From assembly GCF_002257565.1 (NCBI RefSeq), contig NZ_CP022736.1, forward strand, positions 5,022,001 to 5,086,000: a DNA stretch of 64,000 nt, written 5' to 3'. A program made the position numbers and the translations under genes. This document shows positions 33,549 through 41,520 of the stretch, piece after piece (positions within the stretch are counted from its first letter, which is position 1; the number at the start of each line of letters is the position of its first letter). The notes under the pieces are model-generated. The model was not told where the DNA came from. It did not search any database and was given only the letters and a program-made list of their open reading frames with translations. The DNA comes from Herbaspirillum sp. meg3. Lineage in GTDB: Bacteria; Pseudomonadota; Gammaproteobacteria; Burkholderiales; Burkholderiaceae_D.

Positions 33549-34880
33549 CTATCGTGAAGTCATACCGCCCTTGAAATTTGCCTTACGAAGCAACGATTCA
33601 TACTGCTGTGACATTACATAATTCTGAACCTGCGCCATGAAATCCATGGTGACGACCACAATAATCAGAAGCGAAGTTCCACCGAAGTAGAAAGGCACCT
33701 TCCAACGTGCGATCAAGAATTCCGGCAACAAGCAAACCAGTGTGATGTACACCGCACCAGCCAACGTCAAGCGCATCAAGATCTTGTCGATGTAGCGTGC
33801 TGTTTGATCACCGGGACGAATACCAGGAACAAATGCACCGCTCTTTTTCAGGTTATCTGCAGTTTCTTTGCTGTTGAATACCAACGCAGTGTAGAAAAAA
33901 CAGAAGAAAACAATTGCGATCGCATACAGCAGCGCGTGAATCGGTTCACCTGGCGCCATCGATGCCGCCAAATCCTTCAGAAAGCGAATGAAAGGATTCG
34001 ATGTATCGCCGGAAGTGAACCAGCTCGTGATCGTTGCCGGGAACAAGATGATCGACGAAGCAAAAATAGGAGGAATCACACCAGCCATATTCAGCTTCAG
34101 CGGCAAATGACTGCTTTGACCGCCGTAAATCTTGTTGCCAACCTGACGCTTCGCATAGTTCACCAGGATCTTGCGCTGGCCGCGTTCAATGAACACCACC
34201 AGGAACGTCACCAGAGCGACAATCAGGCAGATCAGAATTGCTGACAATGCGTTCATCGAGCCTGTACGAACCAGCTCAAACAAACCGCCCAATGCGTTCG
34301 GCAAACCAGCTGCGATACCGGCAAAGATAATGATCGAAATACCATTACCCAGACCACGCTCTGTAATTTGCTCACCCAACCACATCAGGAACATCGTACC
34401 GGTCACCAGCGTCACAACCGTTGTCAGGCGGAACGCCAGACCCGGATCCAACACAAGACCAGCTTGCGATTCCAATGCGACAGCAATACCCAGCGCCTGA
34501 AACGTTGCCAGCACCAGGGTGCCGTAGCGGGTGTACTGAGTAATCTTGCGACGACCAGCTTCACCTTCTTTTTTCAACGCTTCAAGCTGCGGCGATACCA
34601 CCGACAGCAACTGCATTATGATCGACGCCGAAATGTACGGCATGATCCCAAGAGCGAAAATTGTGAAACGCGACAGGGCACCACCGGAGAACATGTTGAA
34701 CATGCCCAGAATGCCACCCTGGTTTTGCTTAAACAATTGCGCCAACTGCGTCGGGTCAATCCCTGGGACAGGAATATGAGCACCGATGCGATATACAACT
34801 AATGCTGCCAGCAAAAACCACAAACGGCTCCAAGGGAAACCTTTTGCAGCGCCTTTAGCAAGTTGGGGTGTAGTCGCCAA
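33549..34880 (-). CDS. secY: protein translocase subunit SecY
   Basis: The 443-residue, ten-helix channel subunit of the SecYEG translocon starts with MATTPQLAKGAAKGFPWSRLWF and shows YRIGAHIPVPGIDP near helix 1, the plug region ALSRFTIFALGIMPYISASIIMQLL, and LTLAGAVYITLVCLLPEFL late in the protein. It lies at the end of the spc operon, 25 bases after rplO. It works with SecB (encoded at 4508-5002) and SecA for export. Confidence 0.97.
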   Translation of the reverse strand: MATTPQLAKGAAKGFPWSRLWFLLAALVVYRIGAHIPVPGIDPTQLAQLFKQNQGGILGMFNMFSGGALSRFTIFALGIMPYISASIIMQLLSVVSPQLEALKKEGEAGRRKITQYTRYGTLVLATFQALGIAVALESQAGLVLDPGLAFRLTTVVTLVTGTMFLMWLGEQITERGLGNGISIIIFAGIAAGLPNALGGLFELVRTGSMNALSAILICLIVALVTFLVVFIERGQRKILVNYAKRQVGNKIYGGQSSHLPLKLNMAGVIPPIFASSIILFPATITSWFTSGDTSNPFIRFLKDLAASMAPGEPIHALLYAIAIVFFCFFYTALVFNSKETADNLKKSGAFVPGIRPGDQTARYIDKILMRLTLAGAVYITLVCLLPEFLIARWKVPFYFGGTSLLIIVVVTMDFMAQVQNYVMSQQYESLLRKANFKGGMTSR

Positions 34881-34905
34881 TTAATGCTCCGCGTCAACTG
34901 TCAGA

Positions 34906-35337
34906 TTAAGCTACCGAACCACCGGCAGCTTCAATAGCTGCTTTAGCGCCCTTGGTAGCAATCAGACCTTTGACTGTTACTTTTTTGGTCAGCTCGCCCG
35001 ACAAAATGATGCGGACAACCTTGGCCAGTTCGCCAATAACACCGGCTTGCTTCAATGCCAGGATATCGATTTCAGTAACTGGCAGGCTTTCCAGGTCGGA
35101 CAAACGAACTTCAGCCTTGTACGGCGTTGCCAGCGACTTGAAGCCACGCTTTGGCAGACGGCGTTGCAGAGGCATCTGACCGCCTTCGAAACCGACTTTA
35201 TGGAAACCGCCCGAACGCGATTTTTGACCCTTGTGACCACGGCCGGCTGTCTTACCCAAGCCAGAACCGATACCACGACCGACGCGACGCTTATAGTGCT
35301 TAGCGCCTTCTGCGGGTTGGATTGTGTTTAATTCCAT
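34906..35337 (-). CDS. rplO: 50S ribosomal protein L15
   Basis: The 143-residue L15 begins MELNTIQPAEGAKHYKRRVGRG and has the basic Gly-rich segment GSGLGKTAGRGHKGQKSRSGG. ATG 35337 is preceded by GGAG at the right distance; an in-frame start at 35355 would add 6 residues without a site. It is tightly packed between rpmD and secY. Confidence 0.97.
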   Translation of the reverse strand: MELNTIQPAEGAKHYKRRVGRGIGSGLGKTAGRGHKGQKSRSGGFHKVGFEGGQMPLQRRLPKRGFKSLATPYKAEVRLSDLESLPVTEIDILALKQAGVIGELAKVVRIILSGELTKKVTVKGLIATKGAKAAIEAAGGSVA

Positions 35338-35364
35338 GATTTGCTCCGTTCGCAAGCCGAGGGC

Positions 35365-35544
35365 TTACGAAACCACTTTCACAAGATAGGACACTTTGTT
35401 GATCATGCCGCGAACCGATGGAGTGTCTTGCAATTCGGAAACCGAATTCACGCGACGCAGTCCCAGACCGCGCACTGTTGCACGGTGGTCTTGGCGAGTA
35501 CCGATCAGACCTTTGACCAGTTGCACTTTAATTGTGTTTGCCAT
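35365..35544 (-). CDS. rpmD: 50S ribosomal protein L30
   Basis: The 59-residue L30 (MANTIKVQLVKGLIGTRQDH...GLRRVNSVSELQDTPSVRGMINKV) fits the family length when started at ATG 35544. A longer in-frame opening to 35598 would overlap rpsE and is rejected. It lies between rpsE and rplO. Confidence 0.96.
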   Translation of the reverse strand: MANTIKVQLVKGLIGTRQDHRATVRGLGLRRVNSVSELQDTPSVRGMINKVSYLVKVVS

Positions 35545-35554
35545 CTGTTTCACC

Positions 35555-36073
35555 TTAGCCCAGGATGTCTTCAACAGACTTGCCGCGCTTGGCTGCAATT
35601 TCTGCTGGAGTGTTCATTTTGGACAAACCGTCGAGTGTTGCACGGACCATGTTGTAAGGATTGGTAGAACCATTCGACTTAGCAACGACGTTAGTCACGC
35701 CCATCACTTCGAAAATTGCGCGCATTGGACCACCGGCGATCACGCCAGTACCGTCTTTAGCTGGCGACATCAGAACTGACGATGCGCCGTGCTTGCCGGT
35801 CACTGTGTGTTGCAGAGTACCGTTCTTCAAGGTGACCTTGATCATCTTGCGACGGGCCTCTTCCATTGCCTTCTGCACTGCAACAGGCACTTCCTTCGAC
35901 TTGCCCTTGCCCATGCCGATGCGGCCATCGCCGTCACCAACAACTGCCAGCGCTGCGAAACCCATGATACGACCACCCTTCACCACCTTGGTGACACGGT
36001 TGACCGCGATCATTTTTTCGCGCATGCCGTCATCAGGCTTGTCGCTTTGCGTTTTGGATTGCATTTTTGCCAT
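35555..36073 (-). CDS. rpsE: 30S ribosomal protein S5
   Basis: The 172-residue S5 has the N-terminal double-stranded RNA-binding domain (EKMIAVNRVTKVVKGGRIMGFAALAVVGDGDGRIGMGKGKSKEVP) and the C-terminal S5 fold ending LSKMNTPAEIAAKRGKSVEDILG. It helps maintain decoding accuracy near the mRNA entry site. It sits 11 bases after rplR. Confidence 0.98.
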   Translation of the reverse strand: MAKMQSKTQSDKPDDGMREKMIAVNRVTKVVKGGRIMGFAALAVVGDGDGRIGMGKGKSKEVPVAVQKAMEEARRKMIKVTLKNGTLQHTVTGKHGASSVLMSPAKDGTGVIAGGPMRAIFEVMGVTNVVAKSNGSTNPYNMVRATLDGLSKMNTPAEIAAKRGKSVEDILG

Positions 36074-36084
36074 GATGATTTTCC

Positions 36085-36447
36085 TTAGAACTTCAGGCCG
36101 GCTTCACGCGCAGCTTCAGCCAGCGCTTTGACGCGACCGTGATAACGGAAACCGGAGCGGTCAAACGCTACTTCGGTGACTCCAGCTTTCAGTGCCTTCT
36201 CGGCGACGCGCTTGCCTACCAGTGTCGCAGCAGCAGCGTTGCCGCCTTTGCCGGATTGGCCAGCCAGTTGTTGGCGAACTTCCGCTTCCAACGTCGATGC
36301 CGAAGCCAGTACATTTGCGTCGGGGCCGATGATGCTCGCGTAGATGTGCGTGTTGGTACGATGCACGGCCAGGCGATTGACCTTTAATTCTGCGATCTTG
36401 GCACGGGTTTGAGTCGCGCGGCGCAGACGTGATTGTTTCTTGTCCAT
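36085..36447 (-). CDS. rplR: 50S ribosomal protein L18
   Basis: The 120-residue L18 binds 5S rRNA (MDKKQSRLRRATQTRAKIAELKVNRLAVHRTNTHIYA). ATG 36447 with AGGGG upstream is preferred over an in-frame TTG six bases earlier. It lies between rplF and rpsE. Confidence 0.96.
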   Translation of the reverse strand: MDKKQSRLRRATQTRAKIAELKVNRLAVHRTNTHIYASIIGPDANVLASASTLEAEVRQQLAGQSGKGGNAAAATLVGKRVAEKALKAGVTEVAFDRSGFRYHGRVKALAEAAREAGLKF

Positions 36448-36459
36448 CGTCAACCCCTA

Positions 36460-36993
36460 TTACTTCTTCTTGGTTTCTTTGAGTACAACCACTTCATCCG
36501 AATAACGAACGCCCTTGCCCTTGTAAGGCTCTGGCTGACGATATGCACGGATTTCAGCGGCGACCTGGCCAACTACTTGGCGGTCGATACCCTTGATTAA
36601 GATCTCGGTTTGAGTCGGGGTTTCACACTTGATGCCTTGTGGCATCTGGTGAACGACTGGGTGCGAAAAGCCCAGCGACAGATTCAGCTTGTCGCCTTGT
36701 GCTTGAGCGCGGAAACCCACACCAACCAAGTTCAGCTTCTTTTCGAAACCCTTCGTGACACCGTTGACCATGTTATTGACCAACGCACGCAGGGTACCGG
36801 ACATCGCATTTGCTTCACGGCTGTCATTTGCAGCCTCGAAGTTCAGCGTGCCATTGTTGTTTGCAACCTTCACCAGGCCAGTCAATGGCTGGGAAAGCGA
36901 GCCCAACGGGCCTTTTACTGTGATTTGCGCTGCAGTAATGGTCGCTTCCGCGCCACTCGGCAGTGCAATCGGCATTTTACCAACACGAGACAT
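36460..36993 (-). CDS. rplF: 50S ribosomal protein L6
   Basis: The 177-residue L6 starts MSRVGKMPIALPSGAEATI and ends with the conserved RQPEPYKGKGVRYSDEVVVLKETKKK. It has two repeated domains and binds 23S rRNA near the factor-binding centre. It is located 10 bases after rpsH. Confidence 0.98.
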   Translation of the reverse strand: MSRVGKMPIALPSGAEATITAAQITVKGPLGSLSQPLTGLVKVANNNGTLNFEAANDSREANAMSGTLRALVNNMVNGVTKGFEKKLNLVGVGFRAQAQGDKLNLSLGFSHPVVHQMPQGIKCETPTQTEILIKGIDRQVVGQVAAEIRAYRQPEPYKGKGVRYSDEVVVLKETKKK

Positions 36994-37003
36994 ATTGCAC
37001 TCC

Positions 37004-37399
37004 TTAGGCCACGTAGCAAATCACTTCACCACCGACACCGGTAGCGCGCGCTTTGCGATCTGTCATGACGCCACGTGGAGTGGAAACGATTGCCACACCC
37101 AGGCCGTTCATCACGTTAGGAATCTCGTCTTTGCCTTTGTAAATACGCAGGCCAGGACGGGACACGCGCTCGAGGCGCTCGATAACTGGACGACCGGCGT
37201 AGTACTTCAGGCCGATTTTCAGTTCTGCTTTTCCGCCGGCTTCAGCCACGGCGAAATCTTCGATATAGCCCTCGTCCTTGAGGACGTTTGCAATTGCGAT
37301 TTTGACTTTGGACGACGGCATTGCTACGGTCGTCTTTTGCACAACTTGCGCATTGCGGATACGGGTCAGCATATCGGCGATAGGATCGCTCATACTCAT
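37004..37399 (-). CDS. rpsH: 30S ribosomal protein S8
   Basis: The 131-residue S8 (MSMSDPIADMLTRIRNAQVVQKTTVAMPSSKVKIAIANVLKDEGY) is a primary 16S-binding protein and, in E. coli, represses the spc operon by binding near the rplE start. The first of two nearby ATG codons (37399) has AGGAG at a proper distance. It lies between rpsN and rplF. Confidence 0.98.
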   Translation of the reverse strand: MSMSDPIADMLTRIRNAQVVQKTTVAMPSSKVKIAIANVLKDEGYIEDFAVAEAGGKAELKIGLKYYAGRPVIERLERVSRPGLRIYKGKDEIPNVMNGLGVAIVSTPRGVMTDRKARATGVGGEVICYVA

Positions 37400-37413
37400 T
37401 GCTTGTTCTCCTA

Positions 37414-37719
37414 TTACCAGCTGGCTTTAGTCAAACCCGGGATCTCACCACGCATGGCGATTTCACGGACCTTAATACGGCCCAAACCGAATTTACGGAA
37501 TGTGCCACGTGGACGACCTGTCAATGCGCAACGGTTACGTTGGCGGGTCGGAGCAGAGTTACGCGGCAGCGCTTGCAACTTCAGGCGCGCTTCGTAACGT
37601 TCTTCTTCCGACTTGGATTGGTCGTCGATGATAGCCTTCAACTCAGCGCGCTTGCCGGCGTATTTCTTTACCAGATCTGCACGCTTTTGTTCACGGTTAA
37701 TCAGTGCCAGTTTTGCCAT
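37414..37719 (-). CDS. rpsN: 30S ribosomal protein S14
   Basis: The 101-residue S14 is the longer, zinc-free (C-) type: MAKLALINREQKRADLVKKYAGKR and PRNSAPTRQRNRCALTGRPRGTFRKFGLGRIKVRE, with only one cysteine and no CxxC pairs. It sits 8 bases after rplE. Confidence 0.97.
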   Translation of the reverse strand: MAKLALINREQKRADLVKKYAGKRAELKAIIDDQSKSEEERYEARLKLQALPRNSAPTRQRNRCALTGRPRGTFRKFGLGRIKVREIAMRGEIPGLTKASW

Positions 37720-37726
37720 GGCAGCC

Positions 37727-38266
37727 TCAGTTTCTGAACGGAAATTTAAATGCGGCGAGGAGCGATTTCGCTTCGTCGTCGGTCTTCGCGGTAGTCGTGA
37801 TGCTGATATTCAAGCCACGCAGCGCATCGATTTTGTCGTATTCAATTTCGGGGAAAATGATCTGCTCTTTCACACCGATATTGTAGTTACCACGACCATC
37901 GAAAGCACGACCGGACACACCGCGGAAGTCACGTACACGTGGCAGAGCCACAGTGATGAAGCGATCCAGGAACTCATACATTTGAGCGCCACGCAGGGTC
38001 ACCATGCAACCAATCGGGTAGCCTTCACGGATTTTGAAGCCCGCAATCGCCTTACGCGCCTTGGTCACGACCGGCTTTTGACCTGCAATCTTGGTCAAAT
38101 CGCCGACAGCGTGCTCGATGATTTTCTTATCCGCAACAGCTTCCGACAGACCCATGTTCAATGTGATCTTCAGAATGCGCGGAACTTCCATTACCGACTT
38201 ATAAGCGTACTTAGCAGTCAAGTCGGCAACGACTTTTTCTTTATAGAACTCTTGGAGACGTGCCAT
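37727..38266 (-). CDS. rplE: 50S ribosomal protein L5
   Basis: The 179-residue L5 binds 5S rRNA and contacts the P-site tRNA (MARLQEFYKEKVVADLTAKYAYKSVMEVPRILKITLNMGL; GYPIGCMVTLRGAQMYEFLDRFI). In E. coli the start of this gene is the S8 repressor target; I did not test whether the same RNA fold exists here. It is 7 bases downstream of rplX. Confidence 0.98.
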   Translation of the reverse strand: MARLQEFYKEKVVADLTAKYAYKSVMEVPRILKITLNMGLSEAVADKKIIEHAVGDLTKIAGQKPVVTKARKAIAGFKIREGYPIGCMVTLRGAQMYEFLDRFITVALPRVRDFRGVSGRAFDGRGNYNIGVKEQIIFPEIEYDKIDALRGLNISITTTAKTDDEAKSLLAAFKFPFRN

Positions 38267-38272
38267 GATCTA

Positions 38273-38587
38273 TTAAACCTTAACAACTTCGCCGCTGGAT
38301 TTGTAAGCACGGACTTTCTTACCGTCCACGCTCTTGAAACCCACGCGATCTGCCTTGCCGGACGCTGCATTAAACAATGCAATGTTCGACACATGAATTG
38401 GCATCAGCTTATCGACGATGCCGCCAGTTGCACCAGTCATTGGATTAGGCTTAGTCGCTTTTTTAGCAACGTTGATGCCTTCAACAACAACGTAATCAGC
38501 GCTGACACGCTGAGTTACCACACCGCGCTTACCTTTATCTTTACCGGTCAGCACGATGACTTCATCGTTCTTACGAATCTTTCCCAT
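38273..38587 (-). CDS. rplX: 50S ribosomal protein L24
   Basis: The 104-residue L24 has the KOW motif (MGKIRKNDEVIVLTGKDKGKRGVVTQR). ATG 38587 follows AAGGAG by five bases; an in-frame GTG at 38593 would put the start on top of the ribosome binding site. It is an assembly initiator of the 50S subunit. Confidence 0.96.
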   Translation of the reverse strand: MGKIRKNDEVIVLTGKDKGKRGVVTQRVSADYVVVEGINVAKKATKPNPMTGATGGIVDKLMPIHVSNIALFNAASGKADRVGFKSVDGKKVRAYKSSGEVVKV

Positions 38588-38596
38588 GACCACTCC

Positions 38597-38965
38597 TTAC
38601 AGAACTTCAGGCGCCAGAGAGACGATCTTCATGAAGCGCTCTGTACGCAGCTCACGAGTAACTGGCCCGAAAATACGGGTACCGATTGGTTCCAGCTTGG
38701 CATTCAGCAGGACAGCAGCATTGCCGTCGAACTTGACCAGGGAACCATCCTGACGACGCACGCCCTTAGCGGTACGAACGACGACAGCGTTATAAATTTC
38801 ACCTTTTTTGACGCGACCACGAGGAGCTGCGCTCTTCACGGTAACTTTAATCACGTCGCCGATGCCTGCGTAACGGCGCTTGGAACCACCCAAGACTTTG
38901 ATGCACAAAACTTCGCGCGCACCAGTGTTGTCGGCCACTTCGAGCCGGCTTTCAGTTTGAATCAT
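38597..38965 (-). CDS. rplN: 50S ribosomal protein L14
   Basis: The 122-residue L14 (MIQTESRLEVADNTGAREVLCIKVLGGSKRRYAGIGD) forms part of the intersubunit bridge and RsfS-binding site. It is the first gene after a 202-base spacer from rpsQ, the same junction that separates the S10 and spc operons in E. coli, so it probably heads a spc-type transcript. GGGAAAGA precedes the ATG. Confidence 0.98.
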   Translation of the reverse strand: MIQTESRLEVADNTGAREVLCIKVLGGSKRRYAGIGDVIKVTVKSAAPRGRVKKGEIYNAVVVRTAKGVRRQDGSLVKFDGNAAVLLNAKLEPIGTRIFGPVTRELRTERFMKIVSLAPEVL

Positions 38966-39167
38966 GATATTTTCTTTCCCAACTTAATCCGCTCAAATCA
39001 CACAATGTGAGTTGCGGTCAGTCTTGGTCCTGTTAGCAAGCGAACTCGCTAGTTAGGGGACGATTAAGCTACGTAACTGCATCTTGCCTCTTACCCTCGC
39101 CAAACACCAAGAAGCAAAAGAAGAGCTGAGCATTATGGCACCATAATGCTCAGTCTGCAAGCCTTAC
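38966..39167 (-). promoter_or_regulatory. S10/spc operon boundary region
   Basis: This 202-base spacer between rpsQ and rplN has a very strong hairpin at its upstream end (39126-39153). It then has a stretch that should hold the spc promoter. Candidate elements on the minus strand, such as TTGGTG with an 18-base spacing to CAAGAT, are weak. No coding frame is present. Confidence 0.45.
39126..39153 (-). terminator. terminator-like hairpin downstream of rpsQ (end of S10 operon)
   Basis: CTGAGCATTATGG (39126-39138) and CCATAATGCTCAG (39141-39153) form a perfect 13-bp stem around a 2-base centre. On the minus strand it is followed by the pyrimidine tract CTCTTCTTTTG, 14 bases after the rpsQ stop. 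It fits an intrinsic, possibly leaky, terminator closing the S10 operon. Confidence 0.75.
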
Positions 39168-39440
39168 TTATACAATCTGTGCCACTTGTACAACGCGTGT
39201 CACGCTCCAAGCTTTGGTCTTGGAGATTGGACGACCTTCCTGGATCTCGACGGTATCGCCAGTCTTCGCTTGATTCGACTCATCATGAGCGTGGTACTTG
39301 TTGGTACGCACGATGATTTTGCCGTACAGCGGATGTTTGACGTGACGCTCGATCAGAACGGTAACAGTCTTATCCATCTTGTCGGACACAACCTTGCCAA
39401 TCAGCGTGCGCTTGAGCGCTTGTTTCACTTGATCGTTCAT
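39168..39440 (-). CDS. rpsQ: 30S ribosomal protein S17
   Basis: The 90-residue S17 (MNDQVKQALKRTLIGKVVSDKMDKTVTVLIERHVKHPLYGKIIVRTNKYHAHDE) is an OB-fold 16S rRNA-binding protein. Its ATG overlaps the rpmC TGA (ATGA), indicating coupling. It is the last gene of the S10-type transcript before the boundary hairpin. Confidence 0.98.
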   Translation of the reverse strand: MNDQVKQALKRTLIGKVVSDKMDKTVTVLIERHVKHPLYGKIIVRTNKYHAHDESNQAKTGDTVEIQEGRPISKTKAWSVTRVVQVAQIV

Positions 39441-39628
39441 TGTTGACCCTTCGAATTGATGACTGTTTTCACACGTGCGATATCGCGACGTACTTTCTTC
39501 AGTTGCGCGGTATTGTTCAGTTGCTGCGTAGCCACTTGCATGCGCAAGCTGAATTGAGCCTTCAACAGCTCATTCAGTTCTTTGGCCAGAGCCGCTTCGT
39601 CTTTACCACGGAGTTCAGATGCTTTCAT
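39437..39628 (-). CDS. rpmC: 50S ribosomal protein L29
   Basis: The 63-residue L29 is a two-helix protein at the exit tunnel (MKASELRGKDEAALAKELNELLKAQFSLRMQVATQQLNNTAQLKKVRRDIARVKT), a docking point for SRP and trigger factor with L23. It overlaps rpsQ by four bases and follows rplP by 12 bases. Confidence 0.97.
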   Translation of the reverse strand: MKASELRGKDEAALAKELNELLKAQFSLRMQVATQQLNNTAQLKKVRRDIARVKTVINSKGQQ

Positions 39629-39640
39629 ATTCCGCTCCTA

Positions 39641-40060
39641 TTATTGACCGACTTGACGAACAACAAAAGTCGTCGACAGTGGCAATTTGGCTGCTGCCAA
39701 GCGGAACGCTTCACGCGCCAGAGCTTCGTCAACACCATCCATCTCGTACAGCATCTTACCTGGCTGAATTTCAGCCACGTAGTACTCTGGATTACCCTTA
39801 CCGTTACCCATACGCACTTCAGCAGGCTTTTGGGAAATCGGCTTGTCCGGGAAAACGCGGATCCAGATACGACCGCCACGTTTGATGTGACGGGTCATAG
39901 CGCGACGAGCGGCTTCGATCTGACGTGCCGTGATACGACCACGACCAACTGCTTTCAGACCGAACTCACCAAACGATACGGCTGTACCACGCGAGTGCGA
40001 GATACCCGTATTGCGACCTTTTTGTTCTTTACGATATTTTCTACGTGCTGGTTGCAGCAT
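39641..40060 (-). CDS. rplP: 50S ribosomal protein L16
   Basis: The 139-residue L16 (MLQPARRKYRKEQKGRNTGISHSRGTAVSFGEFGLKA; RRAMTRHIKRGGRIWIRVFPDKPI) helps place A-site tRNA. It starts 2 bases after the rpsC stop. Confidence 0.98.
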   Translation of the reverse strand: MLQPARRKYRKEQKGRNTGISHSRGTAVSFGEFGLKAVGRGRITARQIEAARRAMTRHIKRGGRIWIRVFPDKPISQKPAEVRMGNGKGNPEYYVAEIQPGKMLYEMDGVDEALAREAFRLAAAKLPLSTTFVVRQVGQ

Positions 40061-40062
40061 GA

Positions 40063-40887
40063 TTATTCTCCTGCTTTCTCAGCCGATACACCGGCATCAG
40101 TAGCTTGAGGCGCACGCGGCGCACGCTTGGCACCTGCACCTGCTGGTGCACCAGCGGTCTTCGGACGAGGACGAGCACCTGGCTTGCCATCATCACGACG
40201 TGGACCGCGACGCTTCTTGTCGTCTTCTGGCTCACCGACCAACACTGGTGCTTCGCCGTTAGCCAGACGATCGCCCTTGTAAACCCAAACCTTGATACCG
40301 ATGATGCCGTATGTGGTTTGCGCTTCGCCGAAACCGTAGTCGATATCAGCGCGCAGGGTGTGCAGAGGCACGCGGCCTTCGCGATACCATTCCTTACGAG
40401 CGATTTCGATACCGTTCAAACGACCGGACGACATGATCTTGATACCCTGAGCGCCCAAACGCATTGCGTTCTGCATCGCACGCTTCATTGCGCGGCGGAA
40501 CATGATGCGCTTTTCGAGCTGCTGAGCGATCGAGTCAGCGATCAGCTGAGCATCGGCTTCCGGCTTGCGGATTTCTTCGATGTTGACATGCACTGGCACG
40601 CCCATCAATTTACCCAGCGCTGCCTTCAGCACTTCGATGTCTTCACCCTTCTTACCGATCACAACACCTGGACGGGAGCTGTAAATGGTGATGCGGGCAT
40701 TCTTCGCTGGACGCTCGATAACGACGCGACCAACCGAAGCGTTCTTCAGTTTCGTCTTCAGATAGGCACGAACCTTCAGATCTTCGTTGAGCATGTCGGC
40801 AAAATTATTATTGCCTGCATACCAGCGCGATCCCCAGTTACGTGTAACCGCAAGACGGAAACCGGTTGGATGAATCTTCTGTCCCAT
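40063..40887 (-). CDS. rpsC: 30S ribosomal protein S3
   Basis: The 274-residue S3 has the KH domain (SSRPGVVIGKKGEDIEVLKAALGK, GXXG = GKKG) and the S3 C-terminal domain. A basic, Ala/Pro/Arg-rich tail of about 50 residues (after EPEDDKKRRGPRRDD) makes it longer than E. coli S3 (233). It forms the mRNA entry site with S4 and S5, and lies 9 bases after rplV. Confidence 0.98.
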   Translation of the reverse strand: MGQKIHPTGFRLAVTRNWGSRWYAGNNNFADMLNEDLKVRAYLKTKLKNASVGRVVIERPAKNARITIYSSRPGVVIGKKGEDIEVLKAALGKLMGVPVHVNIEEIRKPEADAQLIADSIAQQLEKRIMFRRAMKRAMQNAMRLGAQGIKIMSSGRLNGIEIARKEWYREGRVPLHTLRADIDYGFGEAQTTYGIIGIKVWVYKGDRLANGEAPVLVGEPEDDKKRRGPRRDDGKPGARPRPKTAGAPAGAGAKRAPRAPQATDAGVSAEKAGE

Positions 40888-40896
40888 CGTGACTCC

Positions 40897-41229
40897 TTAG
40901 TTTCCGACAGTCACGTAAATGTGACAGGATTGCTTGGAAATACGATCACCACGGCCTTTTGCACGCGCTGTGAAGCGCTTGAGGACCGTACCTTTTTCCA
41001 CATAAATGGTCTTGACTTTGAGCTCGTCAATGTCGGCGCCATCATTGTGCTCGGCGTTCGCGATTGCGGACTCCAGAACCTTCTTGATGATGACCGCACC
41101 CTTTTTAGGGCTGAAGGCCAAGATATTCAGTGCTTGATCAACTTTTTTGCCGCGGATCAGGTCTGCAACCAAACGGCCCTTCTGAGCCGACAGGTGCACA
41201 CCACGCAGGGTAGCTTTAGTTTCCATCAT
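40897..41229 (-). CDS. rplV: 50S ribosomal protein L22
   Basis: The 110-residue L22 (METKATLRGVHLSAQKGRLVADLIRGKKVDQALNILAF) has the beta-hairpin that lines the exit tunnel (VEKGTVLKRFTARAKGRGDRISK). The ORF begins with two in-frame ATG codons; the first (41229) gives MMETK and is kept. It is located between rpsS and rpsC. Confidence 0.97.
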   Translation of the reverse strand: MMETKATLRGVHLSAQKGRLVADLIRGKKVDQALNILAFSPKKGAVIIKKVLESAIANAEHNDGADIDELKVKTIYVEKGTVLKRFTARAKGRGDRISKQSCHIYVTVGN

Positions 41230-41235
41230 AGGACC

Positions 41236-41511
41236 TTATTTCTTAGCCTTCTTATCGGCAGCGTGACCCTTGAAAGTACGGGTCAGCGCGAATTCGCCGA
41301 GCTTATGACCAACCATGTTTTCGGACACATAAACCGGCACGTGTTGCTTGCCGTTGTGTACCGCGATCGTCAAACCGATGAAATCCGGCATGATTGTCGA
41401 ACGACGGGACCATGTCTTGATTGGCTTCTTGTCTTTGGTCGCTTGAGCAGCCTCAACCTTTTTAACCAGGTGGGCGTCGCAGAATGGACCTTTTTTCAAT
41501 GAACGTGTCAT
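41236..41511 (-). CDS. rpsS: 30S ribosomal protein S19
   Basis: The 91-residue S19 (MTRSLKKGPFCDAHLVKKVE; RRSTIMPDFIGLTIAVHNGKQHVPVYVSENMVGHKLGEFALTRTF) forms a head complex with S13. It is 9 bases downstream of rplB. Confidence 0.98.
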   Translation of the reverse strand: MTRSLKKGPFCDAHLVKKVEAAQATKDKKPIKTWSRRSTIMPDFIGLTIAVHNGKQHVPVYVSENMVGHKLGEFALTRTFKGHAADKKAKK

Positions 41512-41520
41512 GTTTTATCC

